Shown here: positions 32,958 through 44,861 of the stretch, piece after piece
Layout of the letters: each line of letters begins with the position of its first letter
How positions within the stretch are numbered: position 1 is the stretch's first letter
Assembly (NCBI GenBank): GCA_016169945.1
Contig: JADLSH010000220.1
Location: forward strand, 3,038,001 to 3,102,000
DNA: 64,000 bases
Direction: 5' to 3'
Source: Trachythela sp. YZ-2020
Taxonomy: Eukaryota; Cnidaria; Anthozoa; Malacalcyonacea; Clavulariidae
The notes under the pieces: model-generated
The model's database searches: none
Told to the model about the DNA's origin: nothing
What the model saw: the letters and a program-made list of their open reading frames with translations, nothing else
Translations under genes and position numbers: made by a program

Positions 32958-33284
32958 TCATGCGAACTCTTCAGGCTGACGCAAATCGACAACTTTTGAA
33001 CACAGGTTGAAATAAAACTTACTTCTCCCAATCTTTTTGCTGGCAAAAAGACTCCCGTTCACTTCGTATAGATCTTCGATCTCCTTCAGATATTCTTGTC
33101 TGCTTACATCAAGTATTATACACACAAAACATTTGACCAAATGAATATCGTCAAGGATCTTGGTGCATTTCTTTGTTTCCAAAGCCATACACATGCTTCT
33201 TTCGGAGGAAAGAACCCACTGGCATATGAGATTGAGGTATGGCTTTAGCAGGACTATCAGTAGAGGCATTAATACGTTCACCAT
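32958..33284 (-). CDS. Hypothetical small secreted protein
   Basis: From ATG at 33284 (an earlier in-frame Met lies 27 bases upstream) the frame runs 108 codons to TGA at 32958-32960. The first ~20 residues, MVNVLMPLLIVLLKPYLNLI, form a hydrophobic leader like a signal peptide. The rest is mixed and charged with spaced cysteines (CMALETKKC, KCFVC, NLC) and ends VDLRQPEEFA. An AATAAA lies about 210 bases downstream. No family recognised and no splice signals needed, so it could be a one-exon gene or the first or last exon of a longer one. Confidence 0.35.
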   Translation of the reverse strand: MVNVLMPLLIVLLKPYLNLICQWVLSSERSMCMALETKKCTKILDDIHLVKCFVCIILDVSRQEYLKEIEDLYEVNGSLFASKKIGRSKFYFNLCSKVVDLRQPEEFA

Positions 33285-33712
33285 TTTCAATACTGTCAAC
33301 AACTTTGACATTGACTATACCAATCACACAGATTGTGTAAATCTTTGTAGCTAAAGAAGATAATCCAAATCCGAATGATGTTTTGTTACATGGATGTTTC
33401 AGAATATATCTTCCCTATTTGACCTCTCCGAGCGACGTCCATCCACATTTGGAGCTTATCGAGATTTTAGAAATATTTTAAAAGGATGTGGAGGGGGGGG
33501 GGACAGGGATCGTTATATATTTTACAAAGAGGGGATTATTGTAAATGTGCTTTCATATACATCTTTATCCACAATATTTCCCCGATGTTCTTTTCCTGAA
33601 TATGATTCTTTGTGTCTGTAATATTTTGGTAATTGTCTGAGGAAATGTAAAATGAAGGATTTTTGTATAGATGGAAGTTTCGAGCGAAAATTGCAATAAT
33701 TATATGCCTAAT
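33285..33712. other. No gene recognised
   Basis: Contains a G-run at 33491-33502 (GGAGGGGGGGGG). No supported gene. Confidence 0.4.
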
Positions 33713-33850
33713 TTAGACCAAATTGGGAGCAGTTGGGAAAAGGCAACTATAGACCTTCTGGCGGGAATTGAACCTCAGGCCCTGCACCGGAGTCGCAGAA
33801 TCAATGTTTGCAAAAGCGAGGGGTTGCTGCAGGCGTATATATAAGCAGTA
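33713..33850 (-). other. tRNA-derived SINE remnant with a perfect box B
   Basis: The reverse strand reads GACTCCGGTGCAGGGCCTGA followed by GGTTCAATTCC, which fits the pol III box B consensus GGTTCRANNCC exactly, in a place consistent with anticodon arm then T-arm. The 5' half (box A, D-arm) is missing. Upstream on that strand lies CCTGCAGCAACCCCTCGC, the core of a dispersed repeat also seen at 45432, 47857, 61829 and 62935. Confidence 0.4.
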
Positions 33851-33909
33851 ACATGTTTTACCGATTATAGGACTATACTCTGTATTATTACTGGTGTCCA
33901 TCTATATAC

Positions 33910-34684
33910 GCGCAGGGATATATAAGAAATCAATTAAGGCTATAGTTCAAACAAAGTTGACCACAATAGGAACTTTGCATAACGTAACATAATTATGTTT
34001 GAAAACAATAAGCGACTAAATATGCCATATATGGCATATGAAAAGTTGGATTTTAGGTGGCTTGACACAGTTTTCAAATACTCAAGTTTTCAATATTTTG
34101 AAAATTTTAAACTCCGTATTGTTAGGTTTTATTCACCAAGTATCGGGGTTTTCATATATCTTGATCATTCTGCTTTCAAATTATGTAAGTTTTAGTGACA
34201 CATAGGCTGTTGCTATGGCAACATACGTAAAATGGCCTATCGCCTCGTGTATAGTTTGAAAAGAAGCAGGGTGACCCCCAATTTATTTTCGTGCATTATT
34301 TACTTGCAAGACAGACTAACAATACGCAAAATATAAATGGTAAAATGAAAGATTTTTTGCGGAGCATGTAAGGTTTGAACATACGTCACCTGACAAAATA
34401 ATGAGAAATAGCGCATTGTTTTTCAAAAATGGAATTTTTTAATGACGTAAGCAATTGACATGAAAACGGTATATAACAGGCGCAGTGACGCGAGATGGCG
34501 CGAGCAACTGCTCAGGTCAGGTCATTTTGGAAGTTATTTCGTTAATATTCCCGCACACACAAATTGTCACGCGGGTTTGTTCATATAATACAGTATGAAG
34601 TTTTGTTTACGCAATTCTTGAATAATTATTTATGATTACTATATCGAGCCACTTTATTTCCAAAACAATGAAAAGAGAACCGAA
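33910..34684. other. No gene recognised
   Basis: AT-rich; short open frames only. Nothing repeated elsewhere in the window was noticed. Confidence 0.45.
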
Positions 34685-34790
34685 AACGAGCTCCCACCAA
34701 CGTTAACTTGGAGATCTTTGGTAACAAGTTTATCAATATTCGCTGTCTTAGCGTCCAGCAGATCAACCAGAATATGTCGATGTCTTGCAG
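34654..34790 (-). pseudogene. Truncated copy of the terminal exon of the duplicated gene
   Basis: After an acceptor ending GTTGTAG the reverse strand reads ARHRHILVDLLDAKTANIDK and NVGGSS. It then leaves homology with the intact counterpart (57433-57665) and ends after eleven unrelated residues. The end of homology (about 34685) is the edge of the segmental duplication, so this exon was cut by the duplication breakpoint. Confidence 0.6.
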
Positions 34791-35248
34791 CTACAACGTA
34801 TTTTAAACATTTCGATGTGCTTGAAACAACTAAGGAACATTGTTCCGGAAGCAACACAGTAAAACACAAAACAAAGCGTGGCCAAAAAGGGAAATAACGC
34901 AGCGAAACTCAATGCAACGCAGCGCATCTCAAATAGCGGAGCGAAAGGCAAAACAAAGAAGTGGAACCAGTGGAACCTAATACAACGCAGCGCAATGAAA
35001 AAAGAAGCAGCACTACAAGACAATGCAGGGCCAAACAAAAGTAGCAGGGCAAAATAAAAGAACGCCGAGCAACCCACGACATAGTGGCGCAATCCAAAAC
35101 AAAACAGCGCTATCGGCTAAAACAGCGTATTACAACGAAAAATACCACATGCAGTGCAACCCTAGACCCAGCGCAACCGATAAGAATTCGATTAAAAAGA
35201 ACCAATTCAATATAATCTTCTAGAATAATCTGTGACCTAAATACATAC

Positions 35249-35289
35249 TCTCATCAAAAACTCCACTGTCCACTGATCCTTCAGAGAAC
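35249..35289 (-). pseudogene. Frameshifted 41-base microexon
   Basis: Counterpart of the intact 42-base exon at 58136-58177 (acceptor TTTTTTAG, donor GTATGT). One T is missing in the TTCTCTTGAAGG segment, so joining it to the neighbouring exons breaks the frame. Confidence 0.55.
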
Positions 35290-36011
35290 CTAAAAAGTAA
35301 TGCCGCAATTAAACAGTGCTCCCGTACTAGTGTGAAGGGGCGAATACATGTCAATTATCGTGCGGGAATTTTAATGCTGAATGCTAAAAATAGAAAAGGA
35401 TGTGTTGTCGTTGAAACCGATGGCTCCTTTCGTTAAAAGGTGCGCCTACTGTACATTGGTGCGCCTCCTCTACATGGCACTGGAACATTTTTTTGCATAT
35501 TTCTCTATTATCCACAAAACATGAAAGCAATAAGCGTACTCACAGTGTTGACTGCGCTTTCCAAATAGAATTTTGAGCTTCGGGAATAGATTTGAAATAC
35601 GCGTATATATAACAAAGTATTGAACTGTTCAATCGTCATCCATGTTTTACTCTATGCATAGCGACAATAGAACGGTCTGATTAAAACATTTTTGGACTTT
35701 CATATTTTATCATCTTTGTAAAGCAAAATAATGAATGATACACCTTAAAGGAATATATATTCCAATTTATAAGTAAACTACGCGGAAACTAATTTGTTTT
35801 ATGTGAATATTAAAATTTGAATTCTTACAGTCGTAGCTGCATGATATGATTTGACTACAATTTCTCCCATCGCAGAACGCGTCATTTGGAAGAGCAGGCG
35901 ACACTGTGCGTCTGTGCATTGGCTTGTTGTTATAATGGAACTTTTCTAGATTGAAATTCCATTCAATATGAAGTGACTTTTATATAAAAGAAATTTTCGA
36001 AATATTAAACT

Positions 36012-36393
36012 TCAGGATTCAGCGTCAACCACTCCATAACAATTAAGATAGCCGTACGTACTCTGGTCACTAATATTCTCATCCTCGTCACAGGGATATG
36101 GTCGTTTCGGCGGTCTATCTATATAACAAAATTTCAGTATTACATTCCAACTCCGTACGCTACAGTCGTTTACAGTAATAGAGCAGTATAGAAATGACGT
36201 ATACCTGGTTTTGATTCTGTTTCGGCCGTACGCAAGTTGAATATTGGACTGAAATATTTTTGGCTTCTCGAGCAATCAATAAATTCCAGTTGAATAACTA
36301 GGTGAAATATGTTCAGTTTTCGATCTTTGTCCTTGGCTAATTGAAAAACTGGTTTACCAGGTATATTCCCCTCACAGATTTCATGAAGATCCA
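36012..36393 (-). CDS. Two terminal exons of an unrecognised gene, copy 1
   Basis: The first visible exon, 36205-36393, opens after GTTTTCAG and ends at a GTATAC donor. It reads DLHEICEGNIPGKPVFQLAK, LNIFHLVIQLEFIDCSRSQK and FSPIFNLRTAETESK. The next exon, 36012-36118, opens after TTATATAG, joins in phase (G+AT) and reads RPPKRPYPCDEDENIS, STYGYLNCYG and VVDAES before TGA. Phases and consensus splice sites agree, which argues for a real transcript. I do not recognise the family; the basic-proline then acidic tail gives no clear function. Earlier exons should lie beyond 36400 but outside the duplicated block were not found. The paralogue (57433-60665) lacks a working version of the last exon and instead keeps two other downstream exons. 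Confidence 0.55.
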
Positions 36394-36566
36394 CTGAAAA
36401 CGGTTGCTAGAGAAAATGAATGTTCGTAAGTATGTTAGATAGCCTTCTTTGCAGTGCAAAAGTATACACGCTCTACGATAAACCTTCAGTTACCCTGAGG
36501 GCTTATGCTTTGTTTTATCAATGGAAGTGCTTATCCAGCAGAGGGAACTGATTATGATTTAAAGTT

Positions 36567-37329
36567 TGTGATAGGTTTGGGCTCATTGTGCTGACAACAT
36601 TTTATATAATCAAATATAGATTGATTTTTATATATACACCGTAAATGAAAAACTAATAGGGTTGAAGTTTGATGAACAGGACAAGAATGCCGATTATTAA
36701 ATTAAGATTAACTGTACAAATACAATAGAGACACAAACTCAATACATTTGAACTAATACTAACACGAAAAATATACGAGTAATCCTAAATGAACATGTTA
36801 ACTTATAAGAACGACATTAGGAAAAACAAGTCTTCCATGCCAGTGACGCATCAAAGGTACTGTAGATTCAAGTTTGGAAAAGTAGTGAGTATACAGTACA
36901 GACGTGTGTTTCAACGATAAAATTGAATAGAAGTGTATCTACGCATATTAACGGGTATATTTTTTCAGAGGAAAACAGTCCGAAGGATTATCTAAAAACA
37001 CAAGTTTTGCAAGTACTAAGTTTAAGCAACCTTAGTTGGTTCGTGCACGAGAGACAGGGTGTGAACAGAAAGAGGAAAAGAAGAGCACAAAAGAAGAAGG
37101 TTGATGTCCAGCTCGTGCCTCCTCCTTTTGTGCTGCTTACGTACGAAGTATTCTAACTTAAGTTTTTATTTCTTTATTCATGAGTATTCAATAAATTTAG
37201 CAAAACAAAAACAAACAAAAAAAAGACCTTATAAACATCTGAAAAACAAGATAAGGCCTTATACTTCCAGCCAATCAGATATTAGGAGAAGGTTCAGCTT
37301 CTTGAGTCCCTCATAATAAGAAAAGTTAA
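36567..37329. other. No gene recognised
   Basis: An open frame at 36923-37156 has a very basic stretch (RKRKRRAQKKK) but no splice context or similarity that I can defend. Nothing else seen. Confidence 0.35.
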
Positions 37330-37640
37330 TTCGTCGTGAAGAATAAATTTAGTTCCCCTCTCTAGACACGCTTCAGGAAATCGACTAAAGCTAGTATGAC
37401 GTTTATGAGATACTTTGAGTAGGAAAGATTTAGATACGAAAAATTTGAGTTGACAAGCCAGCGACCATTTAGCCACAGAGTCAAGGTCGTATTGGAGTAG
37501 ATCTCTGTCTGCCTTGGATTGAATTGCATGAATAAATTTACTCTCATCAGCAAACAGTGCAACAGCATTCGTCTATGTTGTATCTCGTAGATCATTTATA
37601 CATACAGAATGAAGAGAAGAGGTTCAATGACGCTACCCTG
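37330..37640 (-). pseudogene. LINE RT palm fragment
   Basis: Reverse-strand frames read VALFADESKFIHAIQSKADR (FADD motif changed to FADE) and SVAKWSLACQLKFFVSK, the stretch following motif C in non-LTR RTs (WxxxWxLxFNxxKC). Frame changes between the parts show decay. This family differs from the one at 28.6-31.5 kb. Confidence 0.7.
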
Positions 37641-37865
37641 GTTGCACCAGATATTATATGAAGAAACTTATTGAGAAACTTGAGAAGAAACTCTTTCAAC
37701 AACTACACGCAGTTCTTTCATTCAAAAATCAAATTCAGCATTCAAAATTCATTGAAGATCCAACCGAGTGTCGGAACGTTGGGTACTTAAAATAATTTAT
37801 TCGCGAATACATTTATGTACTTATATAAAGCAGACTACCGAGTTCGCGGGATGCAAAATAAACTA

Positions 37866-38222
37866 ATAAGCAAATTTATAGACAATATAAATTTAAGTTA
37901 ATGAGACAACGCGTTGAAGCTAGTATGTTTAAGCAAGATATCAGATAAGTTTCTGTCTCAAAGGTGGTGATTCCTTCCGTCCTGGCCTCAAGGAACGCAT
38001 TGTTTAGTTTTACTTATAGACAGATAGTTCAAAGATCATTTTAATCATTGGGCATGCTTTCACGTGAGCAGCCCTTGATATTGCATGCTAACGCTTCCTA
38101 CTAACAAATTGACCAATCATAACGCGCAATATAATACAAGTTAATTAGCGCATAACTTGCAGGATGCTAACAAGATCATATCATTTATACTGAGCGCTTC
38201 GCTTACTCAAGTTATTGAAATA
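37866..38222 (+). repeat. 357-bp dispersed repeat, copy 1
   Basis: Near-identical to 44163-44519 from GCAAATTTATAGACAATATA to TTACTCAAGTTATTGAAATA. No coding potential. Confidence 0.9.
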
Positions 38223-38815
38223 ATTTTCAACATGAAAGTTTACCGTTTATGCACGCGAACTGCTTTGGACAGCGATGGTATGATGCGGCGGTGCGCGATC
38301 TAACGATGGACATATTATCGTGTATATACAACAACAGGCAGTGTGGACGCGACGACGCAGTTAGTCAAACAGAACTCAACGGCAACGCGAAGCAAGTACC
38401 GGCATCCATTCCTCTCATGAACAAAGAAATATATCAGTTTAAATACGTATAAGTTAGTCCTACGCAACGGAATAGCTGCGTCGGCATTAGAATAGAAAGA
38501 AACGCTACTTACTCAAGTTACGAAACGAATTTTCAAGAATGAAAGTCTACTGATTATGCACGCGAACTGCTTTGGACAGCGATTTCAGATGGTACATATT
38601 ACCGTATATATACAACAACGGGTGTATGGCGAGGGACGACGCAGTTTAGTCAAACAGAACTCAACGACAACGCGGAGCAATTAAGTACCGCCGCCGCCGG
38701 GGCATCTATTCCTCTCATGAACAAAGAAATATATCAGTTTAAATACGTATAAAGTTGGTCCTACGCAACGGAGCGGCTGCGGCGGCATTATAACAGAAAG
38801 AAACGCTACGACCAG
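38195..38815 (+). repeat. Tandem duplication of ~310 bp
   Basis: Two adjacent diverged copies (about 38195-38505 and 38506-38815). They share CGCGAACTGCTTTGGACAGC, CAGAACTCAACG, ATTCCTCTCATGAACAAAGA and AGAAAGAAACGCTAC. The first overlaps the end of the 357-bp repeat. Confidence 0.8.
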
Positions 38816-38819
38816 ATGT

Positions 38820-39548
38820 GGATATCATAGAACACTGGGATTAACAAGGAATTGGATTATACCACTGATTGATGCAAAATGTGTAGTTAAGGGGGGATTT
38901 GCCATCGCTTAGCTTGGCTATTGTAAGTATACAGGCGAATTCAATTGATTGCGTTATATTTCGTTTTAAATTAAACCAACATAAAAAATTCATGTGCGCT
39001 ATAACGAGAGTTGACTGTATCTGTCTATCGATACATTTAGTATGTCTCGTTTTGTTAATGCGCATGCAGCTGGTAATATATTTGATTGACGTATTTGAGT
39101 CCAAAGTTCGATCATTGTTTTGAGGCCGGAAAAGCTCGGCAGCTTTGTCACACACTATATACACCCCTATAATCATAAATATAGAAAACTGAGAATATCA
39201 TGATTCATCCAACCATGATCGCTGAATTGGCTGCACCTATCTTGTTGCATGAATTATAATGATGATAAAGTTTATAGTTACTTAGTTCAAATTTCAATCT
39301 ATTTGTAAGATGTATACCATAGGCATAGTCCACACATCAGTATATATCGAAAACTAAAACATACCCCGACAAAAGTATACTTTGATTTGCTATGCTATAT
39401 CAGCATTCACGACACTTACTGTACATGCACTTACGTTAATTTGAGAAATAGTCGGGAGGGGTTTGCCTAACTGTTTACATATATCTGCAACTATATAAAG
39501 TAGGTATGTTATTTTGTTCTTTTTTGGCTTTGATTTACTGTACAAAAC
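38820..39548. other. No gene recognised
   Basis: AT-rich; overlapping open frames on both strands at 38841-39176 look like chance. Confidence 0.4.
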
Positions 39549-40228
39549 GTTTCGAAATTGTCATAAAACTTCAACTGTTTTTGAACAGTATTTTTATACT
39601 ATGAAGTTTTTTAGATAAAATATGTTTTTCTTTTCTATATAACGCATTTGAATTAACACTAAAACAATGTTGTATTGACCACACAGGATGAACTATGCAA
39701 TTTCAAAACCACAAACTATAGTTGCATGCCAATTGACGGCAAAACTGCAAAAACAAGTATGCAAAATAAACACTTACCCGTTTAATTTAAAACGCTCTAA
39801 AACTCGAAAATTCTGTCCTTTCTCGGCTTTTCGACTGCTTTATTTTCTTATTGACTTTAGTAAATAAAAGTCCTCTAAAAAATGTTCACTTCTCTTGTTT
39901 TGGAGACTTAATATTTGTCTGAATTAATATGTCCCGACTCCAGAGTACAATTTTGAAAATTATAAATTAAATGCCAAAAATAAAATGCCAAAATGGCAGT
40001 TATTTTTCTGACGTTTGCATATAAAAACAAAATCGTTGTCTTAGCCAATCATGATGTAGCTAGTTACCAGTTTTCTCTCGGCTTTAACTCGCGCATGCGC
40101 ATAACTTAAAAAACCGTCCATGACAAAAAAAAATGGTGGACGATTTTGCATTCCACAATGTTTTCACATACCCGGGTGTAAATATCCGAGCGGAATTAGT
40201 ACCCTCGCACGGCGCTTCGCGCAGGCTC
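39549..40228 (-). mobile_element. Dispersed element, copy B (partner 3487-4075)
   Basis: Reverse complement of copy A from the TTCAACTGTTTTTGAACAG tail to the GC-rich terminus (CGGAATTAGTACCCTCGC...CTCGGGGA). It is longer than A through an insertion near 39860-40080. Confidence 0.65.
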
Positions 40229-40234
40229 GGGGAT

Positions 40235-41180
40235 TATTTTAAAATATGGATGCCAGGCCCCACACCCATATCTCTGTCAGAAAAATATAAATATTTTGAA
40301 AATGTTTTCATGGTAAAGTATTATGAAATGTTATTATATAACTTACCAGAGTATAGGCCTCTTGAATAGTTCTGTTTTAGTACTGTAAATATCAGGCTTA
40401 TATAGAGAGCCAACACTCCAACAGGCTTGGCCTCAATAAGCCTGGGCCGGGTATACATGTAGTGATGTACTGAGTTGGCTTGGCCGTGGGATTGTATTGA
40501 GGGGCTGATTGCATGAGGTGACTGGTGAGTTGACCCGGTGAATAGGGGCAACTCGGAAAGCTAGCTAGACTGCCTCAGCTTCTAAATGTAAATGACATTA
40601 TTTTTCCACGTTGGGTTTTATACATGGCAAGCAAGCAATTTTGCCATGTCTGGTATCCTGCTAGAACAAAGATAGCTGTCTACTACTGTAAGGGGCTGAT
40701 TACATGGAGATTTTTCAACCCCGGGGCCAAATTCATCCCCGGGGCTGAAATGCCCTTAGTTGCTGAAGAAACGATTGGAAACTTCTGGGTCATATGTATA
40801 CAAATCCTATGGTGAGAATCTTTCGTACTGTCTAGTCATATAATAAAAATATTATAATGGGTTTAACACTCTAAGCGGCATTTCACCCAAAAGAACCCCA
40901 CCTTGGTACAGGTTATAGCAAATACAATATTTTGTACTCATGATGATGACATAAGAATTAATTAAGATTTTAAATGAATTCTTATGTCATCGTCACAAGC
41001 GCCTGCGATACATGCTGTATACCATTTTATTTTCAAATGGCAGTCGAACAACTTTGCTCTAACTTTATTGGACTGACGTATTGTCTAGTGATCAAGTTTA
41101 TGTATTTTTATTTTAATGATATAAAAGATGACCCTCGACTTATGTTTTACTAATTATAGTTATCCTTTACTTTTTTCCAG
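40235..41180. other. No gene recognised; small palindromes
   Basis: Contains short inverted repeats: AGGCTTGGCCTCAATAAGCCT at 40420-40442 and TTCAACCCCGGGG facing CCCCGGGGCTGAA at 40707-40750. A further pair of TTAATTCTTATGTCATC-like motifs faces each other at about 40943-40997. The open frame at 40624-40815 overlaps the second palindrome and is not convincing. Confidence 0.4.
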
Positions 41181-41862
41181 AAATTGAGAGCACTGTTACG
41201 GCATTGGTTCTCCAATCCCGTTTGAAAGAGAAGGCCATTTCAAAAAATCTCTTTTTCATGATTTGCACAGTAAGTATATTTTAATAGAAAATTTGACACA
41301 CTTTATGAGAGGAAGTGTTGGGCATAGACAAGTTAACTATATACTATATATTTATATGCCTCTTGTTAAATCATTACTTGACCCTTTCGATAAGTACGTC
41401 ATACAGTAAACACTTTTATGACACAATTATTTAAATATGCAACAATGTGACTTAGGCTCTGTGTTAAGGGGTGAGGTTAAATGCCTAAGGTTAGTCGATA
41501 TTGAAACTTATAAGCTAAAATCAAAATGAATATTTTCAGGATGATGATTCCTTTGACGAAGAAGTAGAAAAATCCACCTATCCACGGATTATAGCTTCTG
41601 GAGACCTGGCAATCTTGGATCCTTTTTACATCGCTGCTGAGGGACAAATCTACTTAAACTTATCAGGCAAAAACATTCCAGTGGCTATGGCAGTGACCAT
41701 GCTTATCCCCAGGCTTTTTATGTGCTGAATATGGAGTACACTCCAGGAGTTTCCAATATCTACGCCTTCCTGGAAGCTGTTTTGATGGACAAGCGCGCTG
41801 ATGCTAAGAAAATAATTTCTGTTCAGAAGTTTGTCAATGAGCTGGGACTCCAATGGAAATAG
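41181..41862 (+). pseudogene. Two-exon gene fragment with a frameshift
   Basis: Exon 41181-41269 opens after TTTTTTCCAG and reads IESTVTALVLQSRLKEKAIS then FFMICT, ending at GTAAGTAT. Exon 41540-41862 opens after TATTTTCAG in the right phase and reads DDDSFDEEVEKS, IIASGDLAILDPFYIAAEGQ. Around 41690 the reading shifts by one base and goes on as GYGSDHAYPQAFYVLNMEYT, FLEAVLMDK and VQKFVNELGLQWK to TAG. Both halves have protein-like composition, so a recent indel (or a sequencing error) in a real gene is likely. The family is not identified; similar short proteins are multi-copy in some marine animals in my recollection, which may mean spread with mobile elements. Confidence 0.55.
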
Positions 41863-42149
41863 TAAATATACTACATTTACATTAAACTTCATTTAATGCA
41901 TGCATAATTGTTGGTTAAAAGTTTTGTGAAAGGATATTTCAAGTGGAAGAATTTTAACAATTGTTAAACTTATGAACAGCTAAGGAAAATGAACCCAAAA
42001 ACTTTAAACAAATTGTATAATAATATAATCATGAAACTATTTTCTTGTTTGTGTGTAATATTATGGGGCCATTTGGGTGCATGAAATCACTTTAGTGCAG
42101 TGTAAACTAATAACAAAATTAATTGTTATTTTTACCATGGTTAACAGTT

Positions 42150-42607
42150 AAACTTAAAAACTGGTGCGACTTTAGCACCGAGAAGGCGTGTTACTTTAAG
42201 TGTTATTTTAGCGCTTCACAACTAGTGTTAAATTAACTCTAAAAACCTGTGCTATTTTAACAATACAAAAGGTGTTGTTTTAGCACCGTAACTAGTGTTA
42301 AATCAGCACCATCAACGGCGGTGTTAAAATAGCACCCAAAAAAGGTGTCATTTTTTACCTAATTTTTTAGCACCACTTTTTGGTGTTAAATTGACACCCC
42401 AAAATTAAACACTACACAACTAGTGTTAAATTAACTCTAAAAACCAGTGCTATTTTAACACTACAAAAGGTGTTGTTTTAGCACCGTAACTAGTGTTAAA
42501 TCAGCACCATCAACGGCGGTGTTAAAATAGCACCCAAAAAAGGTGTCATTTTTTACCTAATTTTTTAGCACCACTTTTTGGTGTTAAATTGACACCCCAA
42601 AATTAAC
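42150..42607. repeat. Repeat rich in GGTGTTAAAATAGCACC palindromes, with a 198-bp tandem duplication
   Basis: Short self-complementary motifs such as GGTGTTAAATTGACACC and GGTGTTAAAATAGCACC fill the block. The segment from ACTAGTGTTAAATTAACTC is repeated once with a 198-base period (42221 and 42419) and few differences. A diverged relative is at 57346-57432. Confidence 0.85.
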
Positions 42608-43510
42608 AGTGTACTCGTGAATGATAGCGATATAATTCTGTTACTATATTATTCGTTTTTACTGAAACGGAGCTAATCTTAAGCTCCAAGTTATAGATAG
42701 ATATAGTTTGGCAGTATATATATTTCTATAATTATTGTGATTGATCGACTATATATCAACTCCAAAACTTGCATTCCTCACGAAATGAGTTTGGCGCAAG
42801 TCTCGATCTGTTTCACTGATTGCCTCCAAGTTTTTAACTATAGCCTACATATTCTAATAAATTAATCTATTTATTTTTTATTTTTTCCTGCAGTGGGAAA
42901 TTGGCATTGATTTGATTTGTATTTAGTTTCTACCTTATTTGGTTAGGGACATAGCACATATTTAAATGAAATGAAGTATACAGGCAATATATTGTGCTAC
43001 GCCAATTCAATTTTAGTCAGTCATTATAAAGATTAAAGTAATTGATAACAATAGTTCATCCTTTGAAAGCATGCCAATACAATAAGTTGTTTGTGGTTAT
43101 AACATAAGATTGAATCACATTCTGTACGAGCTGATGTTGCTTGACTGTGATACATTTCTATAATATATTGTTTGAGATATAGAAAGAGTTCTAGTTTGAA
43201 TACACATATGATCTAGATGCCTACAAAATTTGTTTGCACTTTTATGCATGATCCGCATTATATTTGCTTGGTTTGCATGAAACCAAATATCTAAAGCCGA
43301 GGCTCAAGCTACTTCCAATGTCAATGCCTGCATGTATACAACATCATACTATAATTTTGGTGTTTATCGAGTGAACAATCACAACAAGAAAACAAAACGA
43401 TTTAAAGAATGCTCAAATAAACAAATAAATAAAAAGACGAATGTCTTGATATAGTCAGCTCTGTTTGTCGTGTTATCAACACCCCAATCGAGAACTTGTA
43501 AGATAGAAGC
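42608..43510. other. No gene recognised
   Basis: AT-rich; nothing supported. Confidence 0.45.
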
Positions 43511-43734
43511 TTTGTGGGAGAAGCTGCTGGTTGTCTTCGCCCCATCCAGATTTCCTGTATCGTGGGTTTTTCCTGGCCGTCCTCACATTCCAGCTGTAAT
43601 ATGAGTGATGGTAATGCTCAAATCAGCCACTCTAACAATAAGGCTAAATACATAACAATTCTTCATTTTAAAAAATGGGGAGAAGGTATTTTCGTCTATG
43701 GGGAATACACATTCTGTGTATTTGTGGGGTTGAA

Positions 43735-44162
43735 GTCTCCCAAAATGTCAACTTCAGGCCCATAGACTCAATATACGTCACACATATACCATATAATTAA
43801 GGACTGTCCATATAGGGGTTTATCGCCCCTTGGTCAGGTTAAGAACTGCCCGTATGGGTCTAGCACTCTGGGTCAGGTTAAGGACTGTCCATAGGGGTTT
43901 CATTCCCCTTGGTCAGGTTAAGAACTGTCCAAGTGTTTCTTGGTTCAGGGTCGTCAGGGAATAGCTACCCCTGGCAAGGCTCTGCTTTATGGTCAGAGCA
44001 TTCAGTTCAGTCAATCAGTTCAGCTTAAGGTGTGACGTGAGTAGGGATGATGTTTGTCATAATATGAGCTTCACACCCCAGAACCCCTTCTCCCACAAAA
44101 ATTGTTTTGTTTGAATTGTGTTTTTATAAATATGGTTTTATATCAACAGCTTGGGTCATTAA
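43735..44162 (+). repeat. ~430-bp direct repeat, left copy
   Basis: Nearly identical to 44862-45289. Internally it has ~60-base subrepeats around TTAAGGACTGTCCATA...CCTTGGTCAGG. It lies between an upstream TTTGTGGGAGAAG at 43511 and its complement at about 44090, hinting at short inverted termini. Confidence 0.9.
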
Positions 44163-44519
44163 AGCAAATTTATAGACAATATAAATTTAAGTTAATGAGA
44201 CAACGCGTTGAAGCTAGTATGTTTAAGCAAGATATCAGATAAGTTTCTGTCTCAAAGGCGGTGATTCCTTCCGTCCTGGCCTCAAGGAATGCATTGTTTA
44301 GTTTTACTTATTGACAGATAGTTCAAAGATCATTTTAATCATTGGGAATGCTTTCACGTGAGCAGCCCTTGATATTGCATGCTAACGCTTCCTACTAACA
44401 AATTGACCAATCATAACGCGCAATATAATACAAGTTAATTAGCGCATAACTTGCAGGATGCTAACAAGATCATATCATTTATACTGAGCGCTTCGCTTAC
44501 TCAAGTTATTGAAATAATT
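44163..44519 (+). repeat. 357-bp dispersed repeat, copy 2
   Basis: Begins directly at the end of the left 430-bp repeat (GGGTCATTAA then AGCAAATTTATAG). The following 44520-44861 is unique AT-rich sequence with no gene. Confidence 0.9.
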
Positions 44520-44861
44520 TCCCACCCACCCACCTCCTTGGCTATTCAGCCTGACGTTTGCTCTAAGTTAGAGTTACCTTTAATATGTTAAAAATTGCAA
44601 ATTCATCGATATAATATTGGTAGTTAATATATCAGTGGAAATAATAGCTATTATATAAAAATGGAAGCAGCTATCATCAACTGTCTTCAACACCATATAC
44701 TGGATCAAGGACTCGAGAAAGGACATTTTGGAAAGAGCCACAAACAATATTGCTGCTAGATAATGCCTTTACTTTAGTATGTATATAGTTAAAAACTGAC
44801 GTTTTCGGTCGCAGACTATTTTGTTATTTTGGTTGATAAATTTGTGGTTCGGGTTGAAGTC

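Larger units (their letters stand above)
34685..36566. repeat. Segmental duplication copy 1
   Basis: Matches 57556-58299 and then 59703-60846 in the same orientation; the partner has a ~1.4-kb insertion in between. Homology includes four exon-like segments on the minus strand and the intervening sequence. Copy 1 is uninterrupted. Confidence 0.85.

Noticed and set aside
36923..37156. Basic RKRKRRAQKKK frame as a nuclear protein
   Set aside because: Single short frame without splice sites or similarity; composition alone is not enough.
38841..39123. Overlapping open frames on opposite strands
   Set aside because: Equally open on both strands in AT-rich DNA with no motifs; chance.
44163..44861. 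LTR retrotransposon
   Set aside because: Direct repeats exist, but there is no primer-binding site, polypurine tract, gag/pol or TG...CA ends.
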